Shown piece after piece: positions 38,815-49,625 of a stretch of DNA of 64,000 nt. Positions within the stretch are counted from its first letter, which is position 1, and each line of letters opens with the position of its first letter. This stretch comes from Pseudomonas sp. MM211 (GTDB lineage: Bacteria > Pseudomonadota > Gammaproteobacteria > Pseudomonadales > Pseudomonadaceae). The stretch is taken from assembly GCF_020386635.1 (NCBI RefSeq), contig NZ_CP081942.1, forward strand, positions 4,588,001 through 4,652,000, in the 5' to 3' direction. The notes under the pieces are model-generated. The model was not told the DNA's origin and made no database searches. It saw only the letters and a program-made list of their open reading frames with translations. The position numbers and the translations under genes were made by a program.

Positions 38815-39213
38815 ATGCCCAACGCTCACGACACGCTGATCGGCCACGTACCCGCGCACCTCATCGAGAGCGCGCACCTGCAACTTACCGCTTACGAAGG
38901 TCGCGTGGCCGAATTCAACATCGCCGCCTGGCTGCATCTACCGGGCCAGGCCAACAGCCTGGTGTCGCTGCAGGTCAGCTACCGCGACGCTGGCCAACTG
39001 CGCTCGGTGAACCTGGATCACGCCAAGGTGGGCGCCCAGGACAGAATCCTCCTGTCGGGCATTGCGCGCCTAGCCGTTTCGCAACGCATCGAAGACATGC
39101 AGATTCGCCTACGTACGGCGCTGCCGCGAATCGAGGTGAAAGTGGAAGAGCTGTTCGTGCAGGCCGTCGAGCCAGCACTCGCGCAAACGCAAGGAAGTCA
39201 GGCGAACGCCTGA
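38815..39213 (+). CDS. Hypothetical 132-residue protein
   Basis: No family recognised. Residues 1-120 look like a beta-rich soluble domain (AEFNIAAWLHLPG, RIEDMQIRLRTALP); the C-terminus is low-complexity Ala/Gln. No signal peptide or membrane segment. GGGAAAG lies ahead of the ATG. Its 3' end overlaps the next gene's end on the opposite strand by 16 nt. Third-base bias is typical for the region, so it is probably real. Confidence 0.6.
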   Translation: MPNAHDTLIGHVPAHLIESAHLQLTAYEGRVAEFNIAAWLHLPGQANSLVSLQVSYRDAGQLRSVNLDHAKVGAQDRILLSGIARLAVSQRIEDMQIRLRTALPRIEVKVEELFVQAVEPALAQTQGSQANA

Positions 39214-39404
39214 CTGGCGGGCGCATCCACGCCGGGTTCAACGGGGCTCGAAAGAGTGCCTGACGGCACGCCCTTTTCCATTACGCAAACGAGAGATTCC
39301 GGCCAATGGCTGAATCTGAGTCCGGTAATGCGATTCAGGCTTTCCAGCGCAGCCCTGCTATCACGCGGATGAAGCATGACGACCTTCCCTGTGGCGTTAC
39401 TCAT
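39198..39404 (-). CDS. Hypothetical 68-residue protein
   Basis: A short frame from an ATG at 39404 preceded by GGGGA. It reads MSNATGKVVMLHPRDS and contains LNRITGLRFSHWPESLV, which looks like a real small globular protein, with a Pro/Ser-rich tail. No family recognised. Convergent overlap of 16 nt with the gene on the plus strand. Confidence 0.5.
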   Translation of the reverse strand: MSNATGKVVMLHPRDSRAALESLNRITGLRFSHWPESLVCVMEKGVPSGTLSSPVEPGVDAPASQAFA

Positions 39405-39568
39405 GGCATGCATTCCCCGACCCGGATACTGAAAACCTATTGAGTATGGCACTTAGCCAGAATCATGCCATTGTACTGGCGCCAGTTAAACGACGAAACA
39501 GCCATGCCTCCATCGAGCTTCACAGCAACATCCTTGCCCAACCGAACACTCAACTGGCGCGCAATCTG

Positions 39569-40797
39569 TCATTTTTTGTCACCCCCGTCTCCTTCCAGCC
39601 AGTGCGCCAGACTGTCACCGAACAGCAGTGTCTGCTCTTCGTGCAGGCGCTGCAGGGCCTGACGCAAGTCGGGATACCAGGGCTCGTCCAGCTCTGCCGG
39701 TAGCTGATTAAGATACGGTAGCGGCCAGGGGCTACGCTCCAGCAACTGCTGCAACGAATAGTGGCCAAGATCGCGACTGAGCATCCAGCTGTCTCCCCCC
39801 GTACAGGCCACCAGACGCTGGCTCTCGAGAAAGCTCAACACCTCTTCCCATTCATGCCCTGGCAACAGCCAACCCTGCCGCTGAACGTCCCGATGACGCA
39901 CCTTCAGCCCAGAGCGCTGCCGCGACTGGAAAACCCGCAGAATACCCAGCAGCACCAGCACACGGGGCATCGCCTGCTTGCGCCAGTGGTGGGATACACC
40001 CAGATTGCACACCAGCTCGGCACCGACGAGCACGATCAGCCAGGACATGTAGATCCACAACAGAAACAGCGGCACTGTGGCGAACGCGCCGTAGATCAAT
40101 TGGTAGCCTGGAAAAAGGCGCACGTAGATGCCGAAAAGCGCCTTGGCAAGCTCCAGCAGTATCGCCGTGAAAAGGCCACCCCAGAACGCATGCCGCAGCG
40201 GCACGCGGGCATTCGGTACCGCGGCGTAGAGCAGCGTGAACGCCGCGACACTGAACAGCAGAGGCGTGAAACGCAGCAGCGTCTTGGCACCGACGACGGC
40301 ATCTGGCCCACTGAGCAGCGAAAGCGAGGCGATATAGGTGCTGACGGCAAAACCGGCGCCGAGCAGCATCGGTCGAGGCTGAGAATCGCCCAGTACAGCA
40401 GGAAGGTCGAAATGCCGCGACGCGGCTGCCGAACCCGCCAGATGGTGTTGAAGGTGCGCTCGATGGTCACCAGCATCCAGAACGCCGTCACCGCCAGTAC
40501 CGCGACGCCGATCCAGGTCAGTTGACGAGCCTGCGTGGTGAAATCGCTCAGGTACTCCTGCAGCGCCTCACCCGCCGAGGGCACGAAGTTATGGAATATG
40601 AACGCCTGGATCTGCTCGCCACTGCCCTGAAAAGCGGGGACTGCAGATAGCATGGCAAAGGTGACCGTCATCATCGGCACCACGGCGAACAGCGTGGTGT
40701 AAGTCAGGGCAGCCGCATTGTCGGCACCGCGGTTTTCGAAAAACCGATGCCAGAGAAATCGCACGAACTCCCACCAATCGCGCAAAAATTGCTGCAT
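39569..40797 (-). pseudogene. YihY/BrkB-family membrane protein, split by a one-base deletion
   Basis: Two minus-strand frames join into one family member of about 409 residues. The first (from 40797) reads [20 protein letters not shown], then [19 protein letters not shown] and up to LLYWAILSL; the second resumes at [18 protein letters not shown] and runs to 39569. The break is at 40373-40375: the minus strand reads CTCGACCGATG where CTCGGACCGATG would restore LGPMLL. Formerly called ribonuclease BN-like, the family is a multi-spanning inner-membrane protein of unclear function with six helices. If real, the deletion inactivates it; a sequencing error is the other option, since both halves keep full coding character. 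Confidence 0.85.
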
Positions 40798-41075
40798 ACC
40801 TACCTCTCAGAACCGATCCATATCTCGCGAACTACAGCCATACAGGCACCACGCTTCGCACGGCGTCAGAGCACTACGCCAGTGAATCGAAAAGGCCAGG
40901 TACTGGTGAAGCCAAAGCCCCTGGAAACGGGCCGGGTTCACGAAAAGGCAATATAGGCGACGCATAACAGACGCTGAGTGTGCACTTAGGTTCGTATCCA
41001 TTGCCGCACCTGGTTCAGTGCAGGGCGCCTACGTGGTTAGAATAGCGCTCACCTGCCGCCAGAAGCGACTACCTC

Positions 41076-42452
<1,377 letters not shown>

Positions 42453-42453
42453 G

Positions 42454-42617
42454 ATCGCCCGCAAGCGGGCTCCTACATGACTGGCGCCGATTAAGCCGTG
42501 TAGGAGCCGGCTTGCCGGCGATTGGTCATCATGCAGTGGATCGGCTGGATGCCTGCCATCGCATCGCCCGCAAGCGGGCTCCTACAATTAGCACTAGCCC
42601 TGTAAGAGCCGGTAGCG
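42454..42617. repeat. REP/BIME cluster
   Basis: Four copies of one Pseudomonas REP: ATCGCCCGCAAGCGGGCTCC-TACA at 42454-42477 and again at 42563-42586, the inverse with the diverged arm (GTAGGAGCCGGCTTGCCGGC) at 42499-42522, and a decayed inverse copy at 42601-42617. Copies alternate in direction, forming paired units between convergent DUF2069 and hda. Confidence 0.85.
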
Positions 42618-42652
42618 TCAGCTCAGCAAGCGAACCAGAGCCTGGGCGCCGA

Positions 42653-43357
42653 CTACCAGCCCAACGTTTCTTTCAGGAAGGGAATGGTCAGCTTGCGCTG
42701 GGCCTGCAGTGAGGCCTGATCGAGGCGTTCGAGCAACTCGAACAAGGCGCTCATGCTGCGCTCGCCACGGGTGAGAATGAAGCGTCCGACGTCATCGCTC
42801 ATATGCAGCCCGCGACGCGACGCACGCAATTGCAGCGCGCGCAGCTTGTCTTCGTCGGACAGCGACTGTAGCTGGAATACCAGTGCCAGGGTCAGGCGTG
42901 ATTTCAGGTCGGGGAGTTTGATCGGCAACTCGCGAGGCGAGGCGTTGGCCGCCAGCAGCAGGCGGCGGCCGCTGTCACGCAGGCGGTTGAACAGATGGAA
43001 CAGGGCTTCTTCCCAGATACGCTGCCCAGCTGCCGCTTCGAGGTCGTCCAGACAAACCAGCTCGAACTGCTCGAGATTATCGAGAATCTCCGGGCCGTAC
43101 TGCACCACCTCGGCCAGCGGCAGGTAAACGGCGCGTTCACCGAGCTGCTCGAAACGCAGGCAGGCGGCCTGCAACAGATGGCTGCGACCGACGCCCTCAC
43201 CGCCCCACAGATAAATCAGGCTCTCCGTCCAGCCAGCATCTGCTTCGCACAGGCGCTCGACATACCCCAGAGCTGCGGCATTGGCGCCCGGGTAGTAATT
43301 GGCAAAGGTGGCGTCGTCACGCAGACGCACACCCAAGGGCAACTGAATCGGCTTCAT
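42653..43357 (-). CDS. hda: DnaA regulatory inactivator Hda
   Basis: A 234-residue AAA+ protein related to DnaA. It starts MKPIQLPLGVRLRDDATFANY with the clamp-binding QLPLG motif, and has LWGGEGVGRSHLL as its P-loop (Arg in place of Lys is also seen in E. coli Hda) and LVCLDDLEAAAG as Walker B. With the beta clamp it stimulates ATP hydrolysis on DnaA and limits initiation. Divergent from nothing close; follows the PerM-type gene by about 186 nt. Confidence 0.93.
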   Translation of the reverse strand: MKPIQLPLGVRLRDDATFANYYPGANAAALGYVERLCEADAGWTESLIYLWGGEGVGRSHLLQAACLRFEQLGERAVYLPLAEVVQYGPEILDNLEQFELVCLDDLEAAAGQRIWEEALFHLFNRLRDSGRRLLLAANASPRELPIKLPDLKSRLTLALVFQLQSLSDEDKLRALQLRASRRGLHMSDDVGRFILTRGERSMSALFELLERLDQASLQAQRKLTIPFLKETLGW

Positions 43358-43543
43358 GCTGGGGGCAGGGCTCGTCGGAGCCAGATCGAGGCTCTGGATA
43401 AAGGTGGCAAAGTTTATACCCTTGGAGGCGCCCTGTCATTGCCGTACTTTCCAAGGCAATACAAGGGTTTACGCAACCAGAGCGGTGCCGCACCAAGTTG
43501 CCCGCAAAGCGCTAGCAACCTGGCAACGGCCATGCCGAGGATT

Positions 43544-44614
43544 TCAGACGCTGGGCTTCTCTCCGCTGTAAGCCTCGGACTGTTTGTACAGGTCATGCGC
43601 ATGACGCAGCAGCACCATGATCACCGCCGCCACCGGCAACGCCAGCAGAATGCCGGTGAAACCGAACAACTGCCCGCCCGCCATGATGGCGAAAATCACT
43701 GCCACCGGATGCAGACCAATACGATCACCGACCAGCAGCGGCGTCAGCAGCATGCCCTCGAGCATCTGCCCCACGACGAATACACCGGCAATGGCCAGCA
43801 ACGGATAGGGATCACCGCCGAACTGGAATAGACCCGCCACCAGCGCCGCACCGATACCGACCACCACACCGAGATAAGGCACGATGCTGGCGAGACCCGC
43901 CAGCAGGCCGATCAACAGGCCCAACTCCAGGCCGATGGCCATCAGGCCGACCGAATACATCACCCCCAGCGCGAGCATCACCAACAACTGCCCACGCAGG
44001 AAGGCGCCCAGCACCTCATGGCACTCAGCGAACAGCTTCACCACAACGCCCTCGTTGTCGCGCGGCACCAGGCCGCGCAGCTTGGCTACCAGCAGATCCC
44101 AGTCACGCATCAGGTAAAAGCTGACCACTGGAATCAACAGCAGGTTGGCAACCCAGGCCATCAGCGCCAGGCTCGACGCCGTCACCTGGGAAAGAATCAG
44201 CCCGGCGATATCGGTGGTCTGCCCCAGATGGCCAGAGATCGCCGCCTTGAGCTGATCGAAACGCCAGAACCCCTCATTGAGCCCCAGCTTGACCTGAACC
44301 CACGGCAACGCCTGGTTCTGCGCCCAGTCGAGCATTTGCGGGAGCAGTTCGTAGAGGCGCGCCAGCTGCTTGCCGAGCATCGGGATGAGCACCAGCATCG
44401 CCAGGGCGATCAGCAGCGTGAACAGCGCGAACACCACGATCACGCCCCAGGTGCGCGACAGTTTCAGACGCTCCAGACGATCCACCAGCGGATCGCCGAG
44501 ATAGGCGATCAGTATGCCGATCAGAAAAGGCGAAAGGATCGGATGCAGCACGTACAGGAAGCCACCCAGCACCAGCAATGCAGCTATCCATAGCCAGCGA
44601 GACGAAAGGGGCAT
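43544..44614 (-). CDS. AI-2E family (PerM/YhhT-like) membrane protein
   Basis: A 356-residue inner-membrane protein with about eight hydrophobic segments and the family motifs LVDRLERLKLSRTWGVI, PVVSFYLMRDWD and GLASIVPYLGVVVGIGAALV. The family covers exporters and permeases of unclear substrate; members next to hda and purM are common in Pseudomonas. The frame begins with TTG at 44620, but the ATG at 44614 has GAGGA six bases upstream and was used. Confidence 0.88.
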   Translation of the reverse strand: MPLSSRWLWIAALLVLGGFLYVLHPILSPFLIGILIAYLGDPLVDRLERLKLSRTWGVIVVFALFTLLIALAMLVLIPMLGKQLARLYELLPQMLDWAQNQALPWVQVKLGLNEGFWRFDQLKAAISGHLGQTTDIAGLILSQVTASSLALMAWVANLLLIPVVSFYLMRDWDLLVAKLRGLVPRDNEGVVVKLFAECHEVLGAFLRGQLLVMLALGVMYSVGLMAIGLELGLLIGLLAGLASIVPYLGVVVGIGAALVAGLFQFGGDPYPLLAIAGVFVVGQMLEGMLLTPLLVGDRIGLHPVAVIFAIMAGGQLFGFTGILLALPVAAVIMVLLRHAHDLYKQSEAYSGEKPSV

Positions 44615-44729
44615 GCTCAATCCTCAGGGGGGAAGTAACGGGTCACGGCGCACTGACCGCTATCCGGGCAGGCGGCAGCCAGTCCGGAGCAGTCGACAGC
44701 GAAACGGTTCGGTTCAGATTAGCGGAAGT

Positions 44730-45812
44730 CTACCAGCGAAAACGCAGGACATCGTCACGCGGCACGATAGTGGGCTCAGTAGGCAACGCCGGTGGCTCGA
44801 CAGGCACCTGGCCGGCATCCACGGGCACTGGCGCTTCGGCCTCGGCGGGCGCCTCGGCAGCCAGTTCGGCGGCGGAGACTTCACGCAACTGTAGCAACGC
44901 CAGCTGGGTACGCAGTTGCTCGACGCTGGCGCTGACCTTGTAGGTCAGGCGATCAGCCTGTACGGACTGCAACTGCGCACCGAAGGGCTCGAGCACGCGC
45001 TGCAGCTCGGCGTAGCGCGACAGGTCGGCACCGATTATTTCCACGGTCTGGGTGCTGGTCGCTCCCGGCGCGACCACGAATTTCGTCGCTAGGCGCTCGC
45101 TGACGGCCAGCAGCACAGCATCGGCCAGAGCAGCCTGATCGGCGCCTTCGGCCTTGCCCTGCTCGCGCTCTTCGCCCAACCATAGTTGCCAGCTGGCCTG
45201 CCACTTGCCGTCGGCCTCGCTGGCACGAACCGCCAGCAACGCATCGGCGCCGTAGCGCTCGGAGGCCGAGCGCAAGGAATCCGGATCCTTCGCGCCAAGA
45301 TTCTCGCTGGTCGCCAGTAACTGCTCGCTAAGATCAGCCAGCGGCAAGCGCAGCGGCAGGCCACGATGTTGCGCGGCCTGGCGCAGGGGTTCGGCACTGG
45401 CTTGACCATCACCGACCATGTTCGATCCATTGGCCGTATCGTTCAGCCACCAAGCCAGAATGGCAGGACGATTGACGCCCCACAGCGGTAGCCCTGCCTG
45501 GCGTAGCGAGCGATCCGTGGACACGGCATCGAAATCGACCACCAGATGATCACCCTCGTAACCATACTGACTGACGATCTGCTGAGGATCCTTGCGCAGC
45601 TCCGCGAGCGCATTGCCCTTGACCGCCTCAGGCTTGCCGGTCAGGCGCAGCACCAGCGTCTCCACGGCGCGCTGCAAGGCAGCATCACGCTCTTCGGGCT
45701 GCTGGCTGGCGACCGGCTCCTTCACCTGATAGAGGTCACTGACCGTAGCCGCCAAGGTCGGCAGGCTGAGGAGCGACAGGCAAAGAAGCAGCGGGCGGAA
45801 GGTCGGGCGCAT
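44730..45812 (-). CDS. DUF2066 exported protein
   Basis: A 360-residue protein with a signal peptide of about 21 residues (PLLLCLSLLSLPTLA) and the DUF2066 pattern: RDAALQRAVETLVLRLTG, then PLWGVNRPAILAWWL. The C-terminal 40 residues are Ala/Glu/Pro-rich. Function unknown, likely periplasmic. It is divergent from purM, as in other Pseudomonas. Confidence 0.85.
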   Translation of the reverse strand: MRPTFRPLLLCLSLLSLPTLAATVSDLYQVKEPVASQQPEERDAALQRAVETLVLRLTGKPEAVKGNALAELRKDPQQIVSQYGYEGDHLVVDFDAVSTDRSLRQAGLPLWGVNRPAILAWWLNDTANGSNMVGDGQASAEPLRQAAQHRGLPLRLPLADLSEQLLATSENLGAKDPDSLRSASERYGADALLAVRASEADGKWQASWQLWLGEEREQGKAEGADQAALADAVLLAVSERLATKFVVAPGATSTQTVEIIGADLSRYAELQRVLEPFGAQLQSVQADRLTYKVSASVEQLRTQLALLQLREVSAAELAAEAPAEAEAPVPVDAGQVPVEPPALPTEPTIVPRDDVLRFRW

Positions 45813-46114
45813 GAATTGGGACTCTCGACGAAAAGAAGGCGGCGCACGGCAGAAGCCGAGGCGTTATACCTTAGGGGCTGTTGCCATCGCATCGCAAGCC
45901 GCGTTGCCACGTGAGACGCTGGCGCCGTGTCCGTTTGTGACCTGCGCCCAGAGCATGGGTTTCATTTTCAAGCCTCGCAGACACATCGATCAGCCTCCGC
46001 ACGGCGCTGTGGCTGGCCGCTGCCGGGCAAGCCTGATAAAATCGCGCGCCTTCGCAGAACGGCCCCGAGGGGCCGGTGCTATTCCGACTTTCCCCCTTCC
46101 AAAGGCCTGGATCT
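45813..46114. other. DUF2066-purM divergent promoter region
   Basis: Non-coding, 302 nt. A TAAAAT box at 46037-46042 is the best -10 for purM; the -35 at 17 nt distance (TGGCCG) is poor. A hairpin CGGCCCC/GGGGCCG at 46061-46077 would lie in the purM leader. I find no recognisable PurR operator. Confidence 0.45.
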
Positions 46115-47173
46115 ATGAGCAAGCAACCCTCCATCAGCTACAAGGACGCAGGTGTAGATATCGACGCAGGCGAAGCCCTGGTCGAGCGCATCAAGGGCGT
46201 AGCCAAGCGCACCGCCCGTCCTGAAGTCATGGGTGGCCTGGGTGGCTTCGGCGCCCTGTGCGAGATCCCGGCCGGCTACAAGCAACCCGTACTGGTCTCC
46301 GGCACCGACGGCGTTGGCACCAAGCTGCGCCTGGCCCTGAACCTGAACAAGCACGACAGCATCGGCCAGGATCTGGTCGCCATGTGCGTGAACGATCTGG
46401 TGGTCTGCGGTGCCGAGCCGCTGTTCTTCCTCGATTACTACGCCACCGGCAAGCTCAACGTCGACGTAGCGGCTACCGTGGTTACCGGTATCGGCGCTGG
46501 CTGCGAACTGGCCGGCTGCTCGCTGGTTGGTGGTGAAACCGCCGAGATGCCTGGTATGTACGAAGGCGAAGACTACGACCTGGCCGGTTTCTGCGTTGGC
46601 GTCGTGGAAAAAGCCGAAATCATCGACGGTTCCAAAGTCGCCACTGGCGACGCACTGATCGCGCTGCCCTCCTCCGGCCCGCACTCCAACGGCTATTCGC
46701 TGATCCGCAAGATCCTCGAAGTATCCGGCACCGATATCGAGAAGACCGAGCTCGACGGCAAGCCGTTGGCCGATCTGCTGATGGCACCGACGCGCATCTA
46801 CGTCAAACCGCTGCTCAAGCTGATCAAGGACACCGGCGCGGTCAAGGCCATGGCCCACATCACGGGTGGTGGCCTGCTCGACAACATCCCACGCGTACTG
46901 CCGGACAACGCTCAGGCGGTGATCGACGTGGCCAGCTGGCAACGTCCGGTGGTGTTCGACTTTCTGCAGGAAAAAGGCAACGTCGACGAGCACGAAATGC
47001 ACCGCGTGCTGAACTGCGGCGTGGGCATGGTCATCTGCGTAGCCCAGGAGCACGTCGAAGTTGCCCTGCAGGCCCTGCGTGCCGCGGGTGAGCAGCCGTG
47101 GGTCATCGGCCAGATCGCCGCTGCCGCCGAAGGTGCCGAGCGCGTCGTGCTGAACAACCTGAAAAGCCACTGA
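46115..47173 (+). CDS. purM: Phosphoribosylformylglycinamidine cyclo-ligase (AIR synthetase)
   Basis: A 352-residue cytoplasmic enzyme closing the imidazole ring in purine synthesis with ATP. Family motifs: [44 protein letters not shown] and [13 protein letters not shown]. Start 46115 gives [13 protein letters not shown]. Its stop overlaps the purN start (TGATG). Confidence 0.97.
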   Translation: MSKQPSISYKDAGVDIDAGEALVERIKGVAKRTARPEVMGGLGGFGALCEIPAGYKQPVLVSGTDGVGTKLRLALNLNKHDSIGQDLVAMCVNDLVVCGAEPLFFLDYYATGKLNVDVAATVVTGIGAGCELAGCSLVGGETAEMPGMYEGEDYDLAGFCVGVVEKAEIIDGSKVATGDALIALPSSGPHSNGYSLIRKILEVSGTDIEKTELDGKPLADLLMAPTRIYVKPLLKLIKDTGAVKAMAHITGGGLLDNIPRVLPDNAQAVIDVASWQRPVVFDFLQEKGNVDEHEMHRVLNCGVGMVICVAQEHVEVALQALRAAGEQPWVIGQIAAAAEGAERVVLNNLKSH

Positions 47174-47847
47174 TGCCGCGACCCTGCAACGTGGTGGTGC
47201 TGCTGTCCGGCACCGGTAGCAATCTTCAGGCGCTGATCGACAGCATCGACCAGGGCGAAAACCCGGCGCGCGTCGTCGCGGTGATCGCCAATCGCAGTGA
47301 TGCCTTCGGTCTGCAGCGAGCGCGGGACGCGGGCATCGCGACCCGCGTTCTCGAACATGCCGAGTACGACGGGCGCGATGCCTTCGATCAGGCGCTGATG
47401 CAGTCCATCGACGCCTTCGCGCCACAACTGGTGGTGCTGGCGGGCTTCATGCGTATCCTCACGCCTGCGTTCGTGCGTCACTACCACGGACGCCTGCTGA
47501 ACATTCACCCCTCGCTGCTCCCTCGCCACAAAGGCTTGCACACCCATCGACGCGCTCTGGAGGCCGGAGATGCCGAACATGGCTGTAGCGTGCACTTCGT
47601 CACGGAGGAACTCGATGGTGGCCCTCTGGTCGTACAGGCAGTAATCCCGGTACAGTCGCAAGACACTGCCGCCAGCCTAGCGCAGCGGGTTCACGTGCAA
47701 GAGCACCAGATCTATCCGCTCGCCGTGCGCTGGTTCGCCGAAGGCCGTTTACGGCTCGGTGATTCGGGCCCGCTGCTCGACGGTAATGCGTTGCCGGCCA
47801 CCGGCTACCTCATCAACAGCAAGGAGACTCCATGCGCCGCGCCCTAA
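47173..47847 (+). CDS. purN: Phosphoribosylglycinamide formyltransferase
   Basis: A 224-residue enzyme transferring a formyl group from 10-formyl-tetrahydrofolate to GAR. VLLSGTGSNLQALID binds the phosphate, and LLNIHPSLLPRHKG contains the catalytic Asn and His. Overlaps purM by one base and the DUF3108 gene by 16, so all three are probably translated from one mRNA. Confidence 0.96.
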   Translation: MPRPCNVVVLLSGTGSNLQALIDSIDQGENPARVVAVIANRSDAFGLQRARDAGIATRVLEHAEYDGRDAFDQALMQSIDAFAPQLVVLAGFMRILTPAFVRHYHGRLLNIHPSLLPRHKGLHTHRRALEAGDAEHGCSVHFVTEELDGGPLVVQAVIPVQSQDTAASLAQRVHVQEHQIYPLAVRWFAEGRLRLGDSGPLLDGNALPATGYLINSKETPCAAP

Positions 47848-48548
47848 TGTTAGCCCTGGCGTTGTTCAGCCTGCCTGCCCTCGCCGAAGAGCCCAAGCCC
47901 TTCTCCGCCAACTACACCGCCGACTGGAAACAGGTTCCGGTCAGCGGTTCGGCCGAACGCAGCCTACAGAAGCTCGATGATGGTCGCTGGCAACTGGTCT
48001 TCAAGGCCTCCATGCTGGTCGCCGGCCTAACCGAGCAGAGCACCTTCACGGTCGAGGACGATGCCTTCCTGCCGCAGAGCTACAAGTTCGAACGCAGCGG
48101 CCTGGGCAAGAGCAAGGATGTCGAATTCGATTTCGACTGGTCGCAAAAACAGGTGATCGGCAGCGATCGTGGCGACCCTGTGCGCTTCCCGCTGAACCGC
48201 GGCATGCAAGACAAATCGACCTACCAGCTCGTCCTGCAGCATGACGTTGCCGCCGGCGAGAAGAGCATGAGCTACCAGGTGGTCGATGGTGACGAAATCG
48301 AAACCTACGACTTCCGTGTGCTCGGCGAAGAAGTGGTGCGTACCAGCGCCGGCCTGATCGATGCGATCAAGGTCGAACGCGTGCGTGACCCGACGCAGAG
48401 CAGCCGCAAGACCATCCTCTGGTTCGCCAAGGACTGGGACTACCTGCTGGTGCGCCTGCATCAGGTAGAAAAGGACGGTAAGGAATACCAGATCATGCTC
48501 AAGTCGGGCACGGTCGACGGCAAGACGGTCGAAGGTCGTCGCGACTGA
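47832..48548 (+). CDS. DUF3108 exported protein
   Basis: A 238-residue protein with a signal peptide (MRRALMLALALFSLPALA) and a beta-rich DUF3108 domain starting PFSANYTADWKQVPVSGSAERSL in two parts. Function unknown, presumably periplasmic. It overlaps purN by 16 nt and is followed by a strong terminator, so it rides on the purMN transcript; a link to purine synthesis is not otherwise apparent. Confidence 0.88.
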   Translation: MRRALMLALALFSLPALAEEPKPFSANYTADWKQVPVSGSAERSLQKLDDGRWQLVFKASMLVAGLTEQSTFTVEDDAFLPQSYKFERSGLGKSKDVEFDFDWSQKQVIGSDRGDPVRFPLNRGMQDKSTYQLVLQHDVAAGEKSMSYQVVDGDEIETYDFRVLGEEVVRTSAGLIDAIKVERVRDPTQSSRKTILWFAKDWDYLLVRLHQVEKDGKEYQIMLKSGTVDGKTVEGRRD

Positions 48549-48568
48549 GGTCGAGCCGCAACAGAGAA

Positions 48569-48594
48569 AAAACCGGGCATGTCCCGGTTTTTTT
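48569..48594 (+). terminator. Terminator of purM-purN-DUF3108
   Basis: AAAACCGGG pairs with CCCGGTTTT and the T-run continues for seven bases. Strong intrinsic terminator. Confidence 0.9.
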
Positions 48595-48771
48595 ACGCCT
48601 GCAAAACGTAGCCAGGCCGACCTATTACAGAGCCGCTGCAAATCCTCGAACGAAGCGCTTGCGGAACTTGTAACTAATTACTACAGTCGTAATTGTGTCG
48701 TTGCTTAGCAGCCTAAGCACGACCGTAAAGGCTTTGCGCCGCATCTATCCGGCAAAACTGGAGAAACAAGA

Positions 48772-48948
48772 ATGAGCGTAGTAGTAGTGACCGAGCGTGA
48801 CGAACACCACATGTCTCATGAAGCCCAGGCCGAAGGCAAACGCATCTGGGACGTCCACCAGAACGACCAGCTGGTCGGCATATTCCCCTCTGAAGAAGAG
48901 GCAGTCGCCTACCAGGCGGAACTGGAATCCTCCGAAGTCGCCCACTAG
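48772..48948 (+). CDS. Small 58-residue protein
   Basis: ATG to TAG frame with strong coding character, an AACTGGAG ribosome site nine bases ahead, and its own terminator after it. It begins MSVVVVTERDEHHMSHEAQ and contains KRIWDVHQNDQLVGIFPSEE, a compact alpha/beta-looking acidic protein rich in His. No family recognised and no signal peptide. The region 48600-48770 upstream is AT-richer and likely holds a promoter. Confidence 0.75.
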   Translation: MSVVVVTERDEHHMSHEAQAEGKRIWDVHQNDQLVGIFPSEEEAVAYQAELESSEVAH

Positions 48949-48968
48949 CACTTACCGGAATCGCAATA

Positions 48969-48993
48969 AAAAGCCCGCAGATCGCGGGCTTTT
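48969..48993. terminator. Bidirectional terminator between the small gene and the DUF2058 gene
   Basis: AAAAGCCCGC and GCGGGCTTTT pair across 5 nt with T-runs both ways, serving two convergent genes. Confidence 0.88.
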
Positions 48994-49006
48994 CAATGTC
49001 AGGCAC

Positions 49007-49546
49007 TCACCACATCAGGTCGTCAGGTACCTGATACGCGGCGTACGGATCATCCTCGTCCGGCGCTTCGGTTGGCGTGTTGAGCAACAGGATGCGCTGC
49101 GGGTCGCGCTCCTGAATCTTCAGCGCCGCCTCGCGAGGAATCACTTCGTAACCGCCACCATGGCGGACGATGGCCAGCGAACCGCGGCTGAGCTTGTCGC
49201 GCATCAGCGCATTGACTGACAGGCGCTTGACCTTCTTGTCATCGGCGAAGTTGTAGTAATCCTCGGTGGTCAGCTTGGGCAACCGGGAAACCTCGATCAA
49301 TTGCTTGATCTGCGCCGCGCGAGCTTTCTGCTCGGTCTTTTCCTGCTGCTGACGATTGAGTTCCTGATCTCGCGCTGCTTTCTCGGCCTTGGCCTGCTGG
49401 GCGGCCAACTGGCCAGAATTGTCTTCTTCGGCCTGCCCTTTCTTCACCAGCCGCTGCTGCTTGTGCTGTTGCTTACTGGCCTGCTTGACCTGCTTCTCGT
49501 TGACCAACCCGGCCTTGAGCAACTGGTCACGTAATGAAATCGCCAT
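49007..49546 (-). CDS. DUF2058 family protein
   Basis: A 179-residue protein starting MAISLRDQLLKAGLVNEKQ, the DUF2058 signature, with a long Gln/Lys/Ala coiled coil (about 25-85) and a C-terminal domain (NFADDKKVKRLSVN, RHGGGYEVIPREAA). The family is nucleoid- or RNA-associated by suggestion only; function unknown. Start 49546 is set by AGGAAGG just upstream. Lies after mazG. Confidence 0.88.
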   Translation of the reverse strand: MAISLRDQLLKAGLVNEKQVKQASKQQHKQQRLVKKGQAEEDNSGQLAAQQAKAEKAARDQELNRQQQEKTEQKARAAQIKQLIEVSRLPKLTTEDYYNFADDKKVKRLSVNALMRDKLSRGSLAIVRHGGGYEVIPREAALKIQERDPQRILLLNTPTEAPDEDDPYAAYQVPDDLMW

Positions 49547-49625
49547 AACCTTCCTATCCGCAGACAATTTAATGAGATGGGACACGCCCATCGGATTTCC
49601 ATCAAGGTGGCTGTGCCGCCCTGAG

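Noticed and set aside
46079..47425. 448-codon minus-strand frame opposite purM-purN
   Set aside because: Crosses two certain genes on the other strand and has no coherent protein pattern.
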